Below are positions 1-7,300 of a DNA stretch of 18,398 nt, one piece after another. The stretch is from NCBI GenBank assembly GCA_964370965.1, contig CAYJLW010000085.1:1-18398 (forward strand), written 5' to 3'. Source of the stretch: CAYJLW01 sp964370965. GTDB lineage: Bacteria > Actinomycetota > Acidimicrobiia > UBA2766. Below the pieces are notes generated by a model that saw nothing but the letters and a program-made list of their open reading frames with translations, searched no databases and was not told the origin of the DNA. Each line of letters opens with the position of its first letter. Positions within the stretch are counted from its first letter, which is position 1. A program made the position numbers and the translations under genes.

Positions 1-1
1 G

Positions 2-389
2 CTGGCCGCGCTGGCGGCCTACCGGGCGCAGACCGGCGCCTACCCGCCCGACCTGGAGACCCTCATCCCGGATCACCTGCCGGCCCTCCCCCGCCCATCC
101 TGGCGCGCCGCCTACCTGTACCAGGTCTGCCCCGCCAACTCGGCCTTCACCCTGTCCTTCGACCTCGGGCGCAGCATGGACGGCGACACCTGCACCTACC
201 TCGGCGACCTGCCCCCCCCCCCACACAACAGGGAGTGCCGCGGCTCCGCCCGGGCCCGCGAGAGAGGTCCCCGCCCCACCCGGACCGCCGCCTGCTCCGG
301 TCGGGGCGCCTTCGGCGACCGGTGCCCCCCCACAGGCCCCTTCTCCGCCCGCCGCACCACCCGGCGAGCGACCTCCCCGGGAGGCTCCC
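2..389 (+). CDS. C-terminal part of a pilin-like protein with Pro/Ala-rich tail, frame broken at a C run
   Basis: The window opens inside this gene. From position 2 the forward frame reads LAALAAYRAQTGAYPPDLET and then a stretch ending CTYLGDLPP. The pattern 'YRxxxGxYPxxLxxLxPxxLPxLP' is common in the soluble part of type II secretion/pseudopilin-like and related secreted proteins. At 212-222 there is a run of 11 Cs. Past it, the same frame gives an arginine-rich shadow that runs on into trxB. The frame one base further on instead gives a believable Pro/Ala-rich linker (GSAAAPPGPAREVPAPPGPP and onward), open all the way to the membrane protein that follows. The simplest reading is one C too many (sequencing error or real slippage). 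If it is corrected, no stop separates this gene from the next. Function unknown; the pilin-like label is a weak pattern match. Confidence 0.45.
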
Positions 390-695
390 GTGCTCCCCGG
401 CGTGCCGTCCATGGCCACGAAGGTGGGCGAGACCGTCGAGAACATCGTCACGCAGGTTCGCGAGAAGACCATCCTCCCCGCCGAGCGAGCGGCGCGGGCC
501 ATCGGCCTGGTCCTGCTGATCTGTGTCGTGACGGCAGGGCTTCTCGTCCTTCTCACGATCGCCGCCATCCGGGGCCTCACGATCCTCACCGACGTCGTCA
601 CCGGCGAGCCCCGCGTCTGGATGGCCTACCTGGTCCTGGCGGTAGTCTTCCTCCTGATCGGATCCCTCCTCTGGTCCAAGCGCAAACCGCGCTGA
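390..695 (+). CDS. Small two-helix membrane protein upstream of trxB
   Basis: A 101-aa protein with a charged N-terminal helix (KVGETVENIVTQVREK), one hydrophobic segment at about residues 38-62 and a second at about 77-96, ending in the basic tail WSKRKPR. This topology would place both ends on the same side of the membrane. GTG at 390 is chosen because GGGAGG lies five bases upstream at 379-384. ATG at 411 (MATKVGE) is a reasonable alternative that looks more like a natural protein start but has no good ribosome binding site. The gene ends 39 bases before trxB and may be cotranscribed with it. The frame is open upstream through a Pro/Ala-rich stretch back to the C run at 212-222, so it could also be the end of a longer protein. 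I know of similar small membrane proteins beside trxB in some actinobacteria; no function is assigned. Confidence 0.7.
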   Translation: MLPGVPSMATKVGETVENIVTQVREKTILPAERAARAIGLVLLICVVTAGLLVLLTIAAIRGLTILTDVVTGEPRVWMAYLVLAVVFLLIGSLLWSKRKPR

Positions 696-734
696 CCCGC
701 GACGGAGCCGATCACGCCGAGGCGTGGAGCGCAC

Positions 735-1679
735 ATGAGCGAACGCGAACTCATCGTCGTGGGATCCGGTCCAGCCGGACTCACTGCCGCCCTGTACGCC
801 GCTCGCGCGAACCTGGAGCCCGTCGTCTTCGAGGGCCTGGAGGCCGGCGGCCAACTCATGCTCACCACGGAGGTGGAGAACTTCCCGGGATTTCCGGACG
901 GCATCCTGGGTCCCGATCTCATGGACCGGATGCGGACCCAGGCCGCCCGTTTCGGTGCGGACGTCCGTCCGGAGCAAGTGGCCCGCGTCAACCTGGGTTC
1001 GCGCCCCTTCGCCGTCTCGACCGATGACGAGGAGTTCACCGCCCGTGCGCTGATCCTGGCCACCGGGGCATCGGCTCGCTGGCTCGGTCTCGAGAACGAG
1101 GCCCGCCTGGCCGGACACGGCGTGTCCACCTGCGCCACGTGTGACGGCTTCTTCTTCCGCGGAAAGGAGATCGCCGTCGTCGGTGGCGGCGACTCCGCCA
1201 TCGAGGAAGCGCTCTTCCTCACCAAGTTCGCCACGAAGGTGACCCTCGTGCACAGGCGCGACCAGCTCCGCGCCTCCAAGATCCTGGCGGAGCGGGCCAG
1301 GAAGAACGACAAGATCGAGTTCGCCTGGAACTCCGTCGTCGCCGACGTCCTCGGCGACGACAAGGTCGCCGGCGTCCGCCTGGAGGACATCCGTACCGGG
1401 GAGACCTCCGATCTCCGCGTGGAGGGCCTCTTCGTCGCCATCGGCCACACCCCCAACACGGATCTCGTCAAGGGCCAGATCGAGCTCGACGACGCCGGCT
1501 ACGCCGTCACGCACGCCGAGGTGCGCACGAGCGTTCGGGGCGTGTGGGCCGCCGGAGACGTCCAGGACAGCGTGTGGAGGCAGGCCGTCACCGCTGCGGG
1601 TTCCGGCTGCATGGCGGCCGTCGACGTGGAGCGTTATCTGGAGGCGGAGCGGTTCGGCGACGAAGCGCCGCCTTGGTGA
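735..1679 (+). CDS. trxB: Thioredoxin-disulfide reductase
   Basis: This cytosolic flavoenzyme passes electrons from NADPH through FAD and a redox-active disulfide to thioredoxin. The 314-aa length is normal for the low-molecular-weight bacterial family. The N-terminal FAD site is GSGPAGLTAALYAAR (about residues 10-24). The active-site motif CATC is at 133-136, followed by DG. The NADPH-binding motif GGGDSAIEEA is at about 150-159, with HRRDQLRAS at 173-181. The C-terminal FAD motif is GVWAAGDV at about 269-276. The start is ATG 735 with GGAG at 726-729, five bases upstream. The trxA start lies 26 bases after the stop, so the pair is almost certainly one transcript. All catalytic residues expected for the family are present and nothing is unusual in length. 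Confidence 0.97.
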   Translation: MSERELIVVGSGPAGLTAALYAARANLEPVVFEGLEAGGQLMLTTEVENFPGFPDGILGPDLMDRMRTQAARFGADVRPEQVARVNLGSRPFAVSTDDEEFTARALILATGASARWLGLENEARLAGHGVSTCATCDGFFFRGKEIAVVGGGDSAIEEALFLTKFATKVTLVHRRDQLRASKILAERARKNDKIEFAWNSVVADVLGDDKVAGVRLEDIRTGETSDLRVEGLFVAIGHTPNTDLVKGQIELDDAGYAVTHAEVRTSVRGVWAAGDVQDSVWRQAVTAAGSGCMAAVDVERYLEAERFGDEAPPW

Positions 1680-1705
1680 CCCCGATGAAGGAGGAGCGCG
1701 CGACG

Positions 1706-2035
1706 ATGGCAGGGAATCTCTTGAACGTGTCCGACACGGACTTCGACGAGGTCGTGAAGGGCGCCACGAAGCCCGTCCTCGTCGATTTCTGGGCCGAGTG
1801 GTGTGGCCCCTGCAAGATGATCGCTCCCGTGCTCGAAGAGATCGCCGCCGAGCGGGACGACCTCACGATCGCCAAGCTCGACATCGACGCCAACCCGCAG
1901 ACGGCGGGCCGGTTCTCCGTGATGAGCATCCCGACTCTCATCCTCTTCGTCGATGGCGCCCCGAAGGCCAGGATTGTCGGTGCGAAGGGCAAGAACGCCC
2001 TATTGGGCGAGATCGCCGGCCATCTCCCGGTGTAG
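1706..2035 (+). CDS. trxA: Thioredoxin
   Basis: A 109-aa thioredoxin, the general protein disulfide reductant of the cytosol and the partner of the TrxB encoded just upstream. The fold is complete: VLVDFWAEWCGPCK carries the catalytic WCGPC at residues 32-36, the cis-proline is in SIPTL (Pro76), and the C-terminal sheet and helix (FVDGAPKARIVGAKGK) are intact. ATG 1706 is preferred over the in-frame ATG 1685 because AAGGAGGAG at 1688-1696 lies nine bases before 1706 and overlaps the other start. Spacing to trxB is short, consistent with one operon. In M. tuberculosis the equivalent pair is trxB2-trxC, also beside cwlM. Confidence 0.96.
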   Translation: MAGNLLNVSDTDFDEVVKGATKPVLVDFWAEWCGPCKMIAPVLEEIAAERDDLTIAKLDIDANPQTAGRFSVMSIPTLILFVDGAPKARIVGAKGKNALLGEIAGHLPV

Positions 2036-2061
2036 GAACCCGCCGAATCCCATGGTCCCGG

Positions 2062-2074
2062 GGTCGTTCCGACC
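2062..2074 (+). terminator. Small hairpin after trxA, possible U-less terminator
   Basis: GGTCG TTC CGACC forms a perfect five-base stem with a three-base loop, 26 bases past the trxA stop. No T run follows. Actinobacterial terminators often lack one, but a five-base stem is expected fairly often by chance at this GC content. The remaining spacer up to the cwlM-like gene holds another short hairpin (GGAGC TAC GCTCC, near 2186-2198) and no gene that I can support. Confidence 0.2.
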
Positions 2075-2287
2075 GGACGACATGGCCGCCCGCTCGGTCG
2101 AGTTCGCGCTCGGCCCTGGGTAGAGCCCTCCCGGGGCCTGTGCCGGCCGGCGGCCTCGGCCTCTCGCCCCACGCGGCCCCGGTCGGAGCTACGCTCCCTC
2201 TCCCGTGAAGCCGAGGCCGCGCCGTGAGCGGCCCGGCGCCGCCGCATGGCACGTGCGGCTTCCGCGCCGTCAACTCATGGAGTCCCC

Positions 2288-3334
2288 GTGGCCGCTGAGT
2301 TCCCGTTGATACGCAGAGGTGACAGCGGCGTCGCCGTGACGGACGTCCAGCGCCGCCTGGCCGACGCCGGCTTCCCTGTGGACCAGGATCCGGCGGGCTC
2401 CTTCGCCGATGGCACCTACCTCGCCCTGCGCGCCTTTCAGCAGTCACGCCACCTCCCCGCTGACGGCGTCGTGGGCCCCGACACCTGGGCGGCCCTCATC
2501 GAGGCGGCGTGGCGTCTCGGCGACCGACCACTCTACGAGCGTCGGCCCCACCTCCGCGGAGACGATGTCGCCTCCCTGCAGGAACGGCTCGCTCGACTGG
2601 GCTTCGACGTGGGCAAGGTGGACGGCATTCTCGGTCCGCAGGCACGGGCAGCCATCCTCGAATTCCAGCGCAACACCGGCCTCGCCGCCGACGGGATCGC
2701 CGGCCCGGCGACGGTCCGCGCTCTGGACAGGGTGGAGGGGGCGCCCGCCGGCGTGGCCGACGTCGCCCTCAGAGAACGGGTCCGGCTCCGCCAGGACGCC
2801 GTCGGCCTCGCCGGTCGCCGCGTCTTCCTCGACCCCCGTGGGGGTGCGGGGAACACCGGGGTGGTCGGCCCTGGCGGCGTGTGCGAGGCCGATGCTGCCC
2901 TCGATCTCGCGGCGGAGGTCTCGCGGGCGCTGCGCTCTGCGGACGCTCTCGTGCTCCTCTCGCGCGACAGCGCGGGTGATCCCACGTCCTCAGAGCGCGC
3001 CGGCCTGGCGAACTGGTTCGGAGCGGATGCCGTCGTCGGCCTCGGGTTCGCCGTCGACCCCGGTGACGCCTCCGTCATCGCCGTGAGCTACTTCGGGACA
3101 GCGCGCTTCCGTTCCGCTGCGGGTCAGCGGCTCGCTCGCCTCATCGGCGCGGAGTGCGCCGAGTTGGGGGGCGCCGCCGTGGTGCATCCTGTGCCCAGCG
3201 CCGCCGCGCTCCTGCGTGAAACACGCGCCCCGGCCGTGCTGATCGAGCTCCCCTTCGGCCCTGACGGGAGCGCGACCCCGCTCCTCCGACCCACGGCCGC
3301 CGCCGTGACCCGGGCCCTCCGGGACTTCCTCTAG
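2288..3334 (+). CDS. cwlM: CwlM-like protein: two peptidoglycan-binding domains plus degenerate amidase domain
   Basis: This 348-aa protein has two PG_binding_1 repeats (about residues 7-72, with GVVGPDTWAAL, and 85-147, with GILGPQARAAI). An N-acetylmuramoyl-L-alanine amidase (Amidase_3) domain fills about 176-348. The amidase has lost its zinc site: the usual DPGHGG reads DPRGGAG (182-188) and the usual 'HxN' strand reads GLGFAV (251-256), so both zinc histidines are gone. The candidate zinc Glu (E200) and catalytic-position Glu (E320, LIELPF) remain. No signal peptide is visible. Mycobacterial CwlM, at the same locus, is a cytoplasmic regulator of MurA and MurJ, and a regulatory role fits here too, by inference. 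GTG 2288 is chosen because GGAG at 2279-2282 sits five bases before it; the in-frame ATG at 2246 lacks a site. The protein stops right after the amidase fold, without an obvious regulatory tail. Confidence 0.87.
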   Translation: MAAEFPLIRRGDSGVAVTDVQRRLADAGFPVDQDPAGSFADGTYLALRAFQQSRHLPADGVVGPDTWAALIEAAWRLGDRPLYERRPHLRGDDVASLQERLARLGFDVGKVDGILGPQARAAILEFQRNTGLAADGIAGPATVRALDRVEGAPAGVADVALRERVRLRQDAVGLAGRRVFLDPRGGAGNTGVVGPGGVCEADAALDLAAEVSRALRSADALVLLSRDSAGDPTSSERAGLANWFGADAVVGLGFAVDPGDASVIAVSYFGTARFRSAAGQRLARLIGAECAELGGAAVVHPVPSAAALLRETRAPAVLIELPFGPDGSATPLLRPTAAAVTRALRDFL

Positions 3335-3374
3335 GACACGGCTGGTCACGAGAGGCCGCCTCCCCCGCCCCGGC

Positions 3375-4010
3375 TCAGCTCCCGCCAGGGCGTCCCGACG
3401 TGCCGGGGAAGGGCGTGGCGTAGGAGGGTTCGAGGCCAGGTCGCGTCCCGCGGCGCACGCGACGGAGGAACCCCTCGAGTGCCACCCCCAGCTGATGAGC
3501 CAGGGACGGCGGCGGGGTATCAGCCTGGTAGAGGGGCCAGACGGGGTGGGGTCGTGTCAGCCGGAACCCGACGGCCTCCAGGAAGCCACACGGGAGCCAC
3601 GGTGACGTCTCCGACCATACCCGATCCGCCGTAGCCGAGACGGCAGCGCGCCTCACCCTCGAGGCCTCGCGAAACACGGTGGTAGCGAGGGCGCTGCCAA
3701 TTCCCCGGCGCTCCCAGCCCGAGCGGACCCGCAACCCGGCGACGTACATGTCGCCGTCACCTGGGGCGGGAATGCCGGGGGGCAAGGCGGGCAAATGGGT
3801 CGTGATGCCGAACACGGCGTACCCCACGATCAGCGACTCGCCTCCGGGCGCGAGGCCGTCCACCACGGCTCCCCCGCACCGCCCCCCGGCGAGGAGCTCT
3901 CCCAAGACCCCCACAGGATCACGTCCACGCAGGAACCAGGGGTCGGCTGCCTCGCCGATGGGCAACAGGTTCGCCGACCCCACGTCCAGCGGCCGGCTTC
4001 GCCATGCCAC
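3375..4010 (-). CDS. GNAT-family N-acetyltransferase
   Basis: A 211-aa protein with a GNAT core. The acetyl-CoA pyrophosphate-binding motif is RGWERRGIGSAL-like (SGWERRGIGSALATTVF, residues 98-113), preceded by the strand MYVAGLRVR (88-96) and followed by the late-fold segment LEAVGFRL (144-151). The substrate is unknown. The C-terminal ~40 residues (HQLGVALEGFLRRVRRG and a Pro/Gly-rich end) extend past the usual fold. GTG 4010 is taken as the start because it lies just after the stop of the small gene upstream. An in-frame GTG at 4094 would make a longer, Arg/Gly-rich N-terminus overlapping that gene. It is the last gene of the parAB transcript and converges on cwlM with only 40 bases between their stops. 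A gene of unknown function sits at this place between cwlM and parB in M. tuberculosis. Confidence 0.85.
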   Translation of the reverse strand: MAWRSRPLDVGSANLLPIGEAADPWFLRGRDPVGVLGELLAGGRCGGAVVDGLAPGGESLIVGYAVFGITTHLPALPPGIPAPGDGDMYVAGLRVRSGWERRGIGSALATTVFREASRVRRAAVSATADRVWSETSPWLPCGFLEAVGFRLTRPHPVWPLYQADTPPPSLAHQLGVALEGFLRRVRRGTRPGLEPSYATPFPGTSGRPGGS

Positions 4011-4012
4011 GC

Positions 4013-4141
4013 TCAGACGCCGCGCTCGGCCCGTGACCGGAGGGCCGCGGCGACGAAACCCGTCGCCACTGACGCGCCCATCACCAGCAGCCACCGGAGT
4101 CGGTGACGCCTCACCGCCCGGGGTTCCGTTCGACTACTCAT
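4013..4141 (-). CDS. 42-aa single-helix membrane peptide between parB and the GNAT gene
   Basis: A short open frame on the minus strand starts at ATG 4141, overlapping the last eight bases of parB, and stops at TGA 4013-4015, two bases before the GNAT start. It encodes a basic N-terminus (MSSRTEPRAVRRHRLR), a hydrophobic segment of about 18 residues (WLLVMGASVATGFVAAAL) and a basic tail (RSRAERGV). The strongly polarised composition, and the tight fit between two genes read in the same direction, argue for a real translationally coupled gene. No function can be assigned. The basic flanks on both sides leave orientation ambiguous. Confidence 0.6.
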   Translation of the reverse strand: MSSRTEPRAVRRHRLRWLLVMGASVATGFVAAALRSRAERGV

Positions 4142-4977
4142 ATGCACCCAAGATCATCTGGGAGATCCTCTCCAGGTCGGCCAGGGATCCGAACTCGATC
4201 ACCAGCTTGCCGCTTCCCTTGCCCGTACGCACCCGGACCCGCGTGTCAAGGTAGTCGCCCAGGAGCTCGCCGACCTCTGCAAGCGCCGGGTGCTCCCGCC
4301 CCTGGTTCTTTGCGGATCCGCGCCGGGCCCGCAACGGAGCTCCGCCGGTCCGAACGGCTTCTTCCGTCTGGCGGACGGACCAGCCCTCGGCCACTATCCG
4401 CTCGGCCGTCGCCGTCTGCAGCGACGGGTCGTCGAGGCCCAGCAGGGCGCGCGCGTGCCCGGCCGTGAGTTCTCCGCAGACGAGCAGCTCCTGCGCGCGG
4501 CCGGGCAAGCCGAGAAGTCGGAGGGCGTTCGTTATGGTCGTGCGGCTCCTCCCCACCCGCTCGGCAAGGGCGTCGTGGGTGAGTCCGAAGTCCTCCAAGA
4601 GTTGGCGGTAGGCGGCAGCCTCCTCGAGAGCGTTGAGGTCCTCGCGGTGGATGTTCTCGAGGACGGCGTGCTCCAGACTGTCCTCGTCGCTCGTGTCCCG
4701 GATGATGGCGGGCACTTCCCGCAAGCCGGCGACTTGCGCAGCGCGGAGCCGCCGCTCCCCGGCAATCAACTCGTAGCCGTCCCCCTGGGGCCTCACGAGC
4801 AGCGGCTGGAGCACGCCCACCCGGCGCACCGAGTCCGCGAGCGTGGCGAGAGCCTGCTCGTCGAACCGGTCACGGGGCTGGCGAGCGTTCGGGCGCACGG
4901 CTCCAATTGGCAAATATTGGAAGGCTTGCTGCTCCGCCGCGGGGATGAGAGCGGACAGCCCTCGCCCGAGGCCTCCT

Positions 4978-4988
<11 letters not shown>
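4134..4988 (-). CDS. parB: Chromosome-partitioning protein ParB
   Basis: A 284-aa ParB, the CTP-dependent DNA clamp that loads at parS and spreads to organise the origin. The N-terminal ParA-contacting motif RGGLGRGLSALI is at residues 4-15. The CTP-binding motifs GERRLRA (77-83) and ENIHREDLN (111-119) are present. The parS-reading helix-turn-helix spans about 135-160 (GLTHDALAERVGRSRTTI). The C-terminal dimerisation domain (about 250-284) ends in ISQMILGAYE. ATG 4988 is chosen because the protein then begins MASRGGLGRG; longer in-frame versions add shadow sequence from parA. It overlaps the parA 3' end by 11 bases, indicating coupled translation. A perfect parS lies about 1.6 kb upstream in rsmG. 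Confidence 0.95.
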
Positions 4989-5784
<796 letters not shown>

Positions 5785-5800
5785 CTGGACTCCTGAAGGC

Positions 5801-5882
5801 NNNNNNNNNNTGTGTTCATCCCCCCCCCCCCCTCCCCCCGGGGCGCGCGGGGCCTCCCCCCCCCCCCGCGCCGGCCCACTCT
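5801..5882. other. Assembly gap followed by low-complexity C-rich sequence
   Basis: Ten Ns at 5801-5810 mark a gap of unknown true length. The next 70 bases are almost only C and G, with several C runs of six or more bases, unlike any other part of the window. This looks like unreliable sequence at a contig edge, though a genuinely hard-to-sequence GC tract could also cause the break. It falls in the spacer between rsmG and parA; no gene can be supported across it. Confidence 0.85.
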
Positions 5883-5956
5883 AGCCGTTTCCCGCCCGGG
5901 GACGGGGGACGCCCCATACCGGCGACGGCCGTGGTCGGCGATCACGAGAAGTGGGC

Positions 5957-6595
5957 TCAGCCGTGGGACGGGCGCTCCCCCCTTGCCTCGCCGCGTCGCA
6001 GGACGAGAACACTGCGTCCGCCGGCGAGGGCTTCCCGACGCACCTCGGCCTGCAATCCCGCCACGGCCGCCGACAGGAGCCAGGATGCCTCTTCGGTGGG
6101 CAAGGGGTCTGCCGGGATGGACAGGACCGCCGCCCCGCCCGGCGCGACTATCGGGGCAGCTAGTTCCAGCACTTCCTCAGCGCGACCAACGCCGAAGGCG
6201 GTGCAGACGTTCACGCCCAGCGCCAAGGGCGCCTGCCGGGTCAGGCTGCGGACATTGCCCGCCAACACGACGGCGTTCCCAAGCAGGAGGCCGGACACGA
6301 AGCGCTCGAGGGCGGCCACACGCTGGCGGCGCTCCTCGCAGAGAAGAACCCGCAGGTCCGGGTGTGTGATGGCGATAGGGATTCCCGGGAGGCCGCCGCC
6401 ACTTCCGATGTCGGCCAATGTCCCTTCCGGACTTCCCAGGCCAGCGGCCTCCAGGGTGAAGGCGAATCCCTCGATCAGATGCTGCAGGCTGGGGCGGTCG
6501 AGCTTCCTCGAGACGAGGTTCGTCGCCTTGTTGGCGTCCCAAAGGAGATCGCCGTAGCGGCGCAGGAGCGTTTCACGTGAAACTGCCGGCGGCAC
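5957..6595 (-). CDS. rsmG: 16S rRNA (guanine-N7) methyltransferase RsmG (GidB)
   Basis: A 212-aa SAM-dependent enzyme that methylates N7 of G527 (E. coli numbering) in 16S rRNA. In other bacteria its loss gives low-level streptomycin resistance. The family N-terminus includes NKATNLVSR (22-30), the SAM-binding loop is ADIGSGGGLPGIPIAI (61-76), and the second SAM strand is VLLCEERRQRV (83-93). The C-terminal half is somewhat diverged but full length. GTG 6595 is the only sensible start: the jag stop is in frame 15 bases further upstream. No clear ribosome binding site is seen, suggesting coupling to jag. Codons 4-9 (AVSRET) contain a perfect parS site, so this stretch serves both coding and chromosome segregation. 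Confidence 0.93.
   Translation of the reverse strand: MPPAVSRETLLRRYGDLLWDANKATNLVSRKLDRPSLQHLIEGFAFTLEAAGLGSPEGTLADIGSGGGLPGIPIAITHPDLRVLLCEERRQRVAALERFVSGLLLGNAVVLAGNVRSLTRQAPLALGVNVCTAFGVGRAEEVLELAAPIVAPGGAAVLSIPADPLPTEEASWLLSAAVAGLQAEVRREALAGGRSVLVLRRGEARGERPSHG
6570..6583. promoter_or_regulatory. parS: parS centromere site (ParB binding)
   Basis: GTTTCACGTGAAAC is a perfect 14-base palindrome containing the full 12-base parS core TTTCACGTGAAA. It lies inside the 5' end of rsmG on its coding strand, encoding part of AVSRET. The location, near the origin and close to parAB, is where parS sites cluster in other bacteria. No second perfect copy was found in the window. Confidence 0.93.
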
Positions 6596-6610
6596 GGGGT
6601 CGCTAGCCGG

Positions 6611-7300
6611 TCACGAGGGGCTGATCACCACGTTCCGTTTTGGCTCCACGCCCTCGGAGTAGGTGCGAACCCCCTCGATGGCGTTCACGGCGTCGTGCAC
6701 GATCTTGCGATCGGCGGGCATCATGGGCTCCAGAGCCTTCTCGACGCCCGAACGCGCGACCTCCTCTGCCAACTGCCGGGCGTACCCCTGCAGGGCCACC
6801 TTCCGCTTCGCCCGGTAGCCCGCCACGTCCAGCGCCATCCTCGCCGGAGCCGAGGTCCGGCGCTGCACGACCGTACGCGCCACCTCCGTGAGAGCGGCCA
6901 GGGTTGTGCCGCGCCTCCCGATGAGCGACCCCAGGTCTTCGCCCTGCACGTCCAGTGCCAGAATCCCGTCGCGGTACTCCGCCACCAGTTCGCCCTCGAG
7001 GTCGAAGGCATCGAGCATCTCCTCGAGGAAGTCGAGCGCGACGTTCTGCTGCTCCGCCAGGAGTTCCGGGTCTGGCCCAGACTCCTCCTCCTGCTCTCCC
7101 GAATCCCTCGTCTCCGGCGGTCCCGGCGCCGCGGTCTCCTCGTCAGTCGGTGGCCTCGGGCGCACCACGAGCTTCACCCGACCCTCGTCAGCAGGCAGTT
7201 CCGCGACCTCCATGTCGGCCTCGGCAATGCCCAGCGCCCGGACGGCCGTCTCGATCGCTTCTTCCCGGCTCGCCCCCTCGACTTCGCGCCATTCGCTCAC
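6611..7300 (-). CDS. jag: Jag/KhpB-type RNA-binding protein (Jag-N, KH, R3H)
   Basis: A 229-aa protein with the three domains of the Jag (KhpB/EloR) family. The Jag-N segment (about 1-50) starts WREVEGASREEAIETAV. A Glu/Pro-rich acidic linker follows (about 51-78). The KH domain carries GSLIGRRG at 124-131, with TTLAALTEVARTVV after it. The R3H domain carries PADRKIVH at 195-202 and ends EPKRNVVISPS. The family binds RNA and, in Firmicutes, affects cell elongation and division; here the role is inferred. The GTG start at 7300 overlaps the yidC stop as GTGA, so translation is probably coupled. The gene is always found next to yidC in this neighbourhood. Confidence 0.93.
   Translation of the reverse strand: MSEWREVEGASREEAIETAVRALGIAEADMEVAELPADEGRVKLVVRPRPPTDEETAAPGPPETRDSGEQEEESGPDPELLAEQQNVALDFLEEMLDAFDLEGELVAEYRDGILALDVQGEDLGSLIGRRGTTLAALTEVARTVVQRRTSAPARMALDVAGYRAKRKVALQGYARQLAEEVARSGVEKALEPMMPADRKIVHDAVNAIEGVRTYSEGVEPKRNVVISPS

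Noticed and set aside
2150..2220. Inverted repeat GCGGCCTCGGC / GCCGAGGCCGC flanking 49 bases in the trxA-cwlM spacer
   Set aside because: The loop is long, no T run follows, and such GC arms are expected occasionally at this base composition; not called as terminator or riboswitch.
2246..2287. ATG at 2246 as the start of the cwlM-like gene
   Set aside because: No ribosome binding site precedes it, and the added 14 residues are not domain-like; GTG 2288 has GGAG at ideal spacing.
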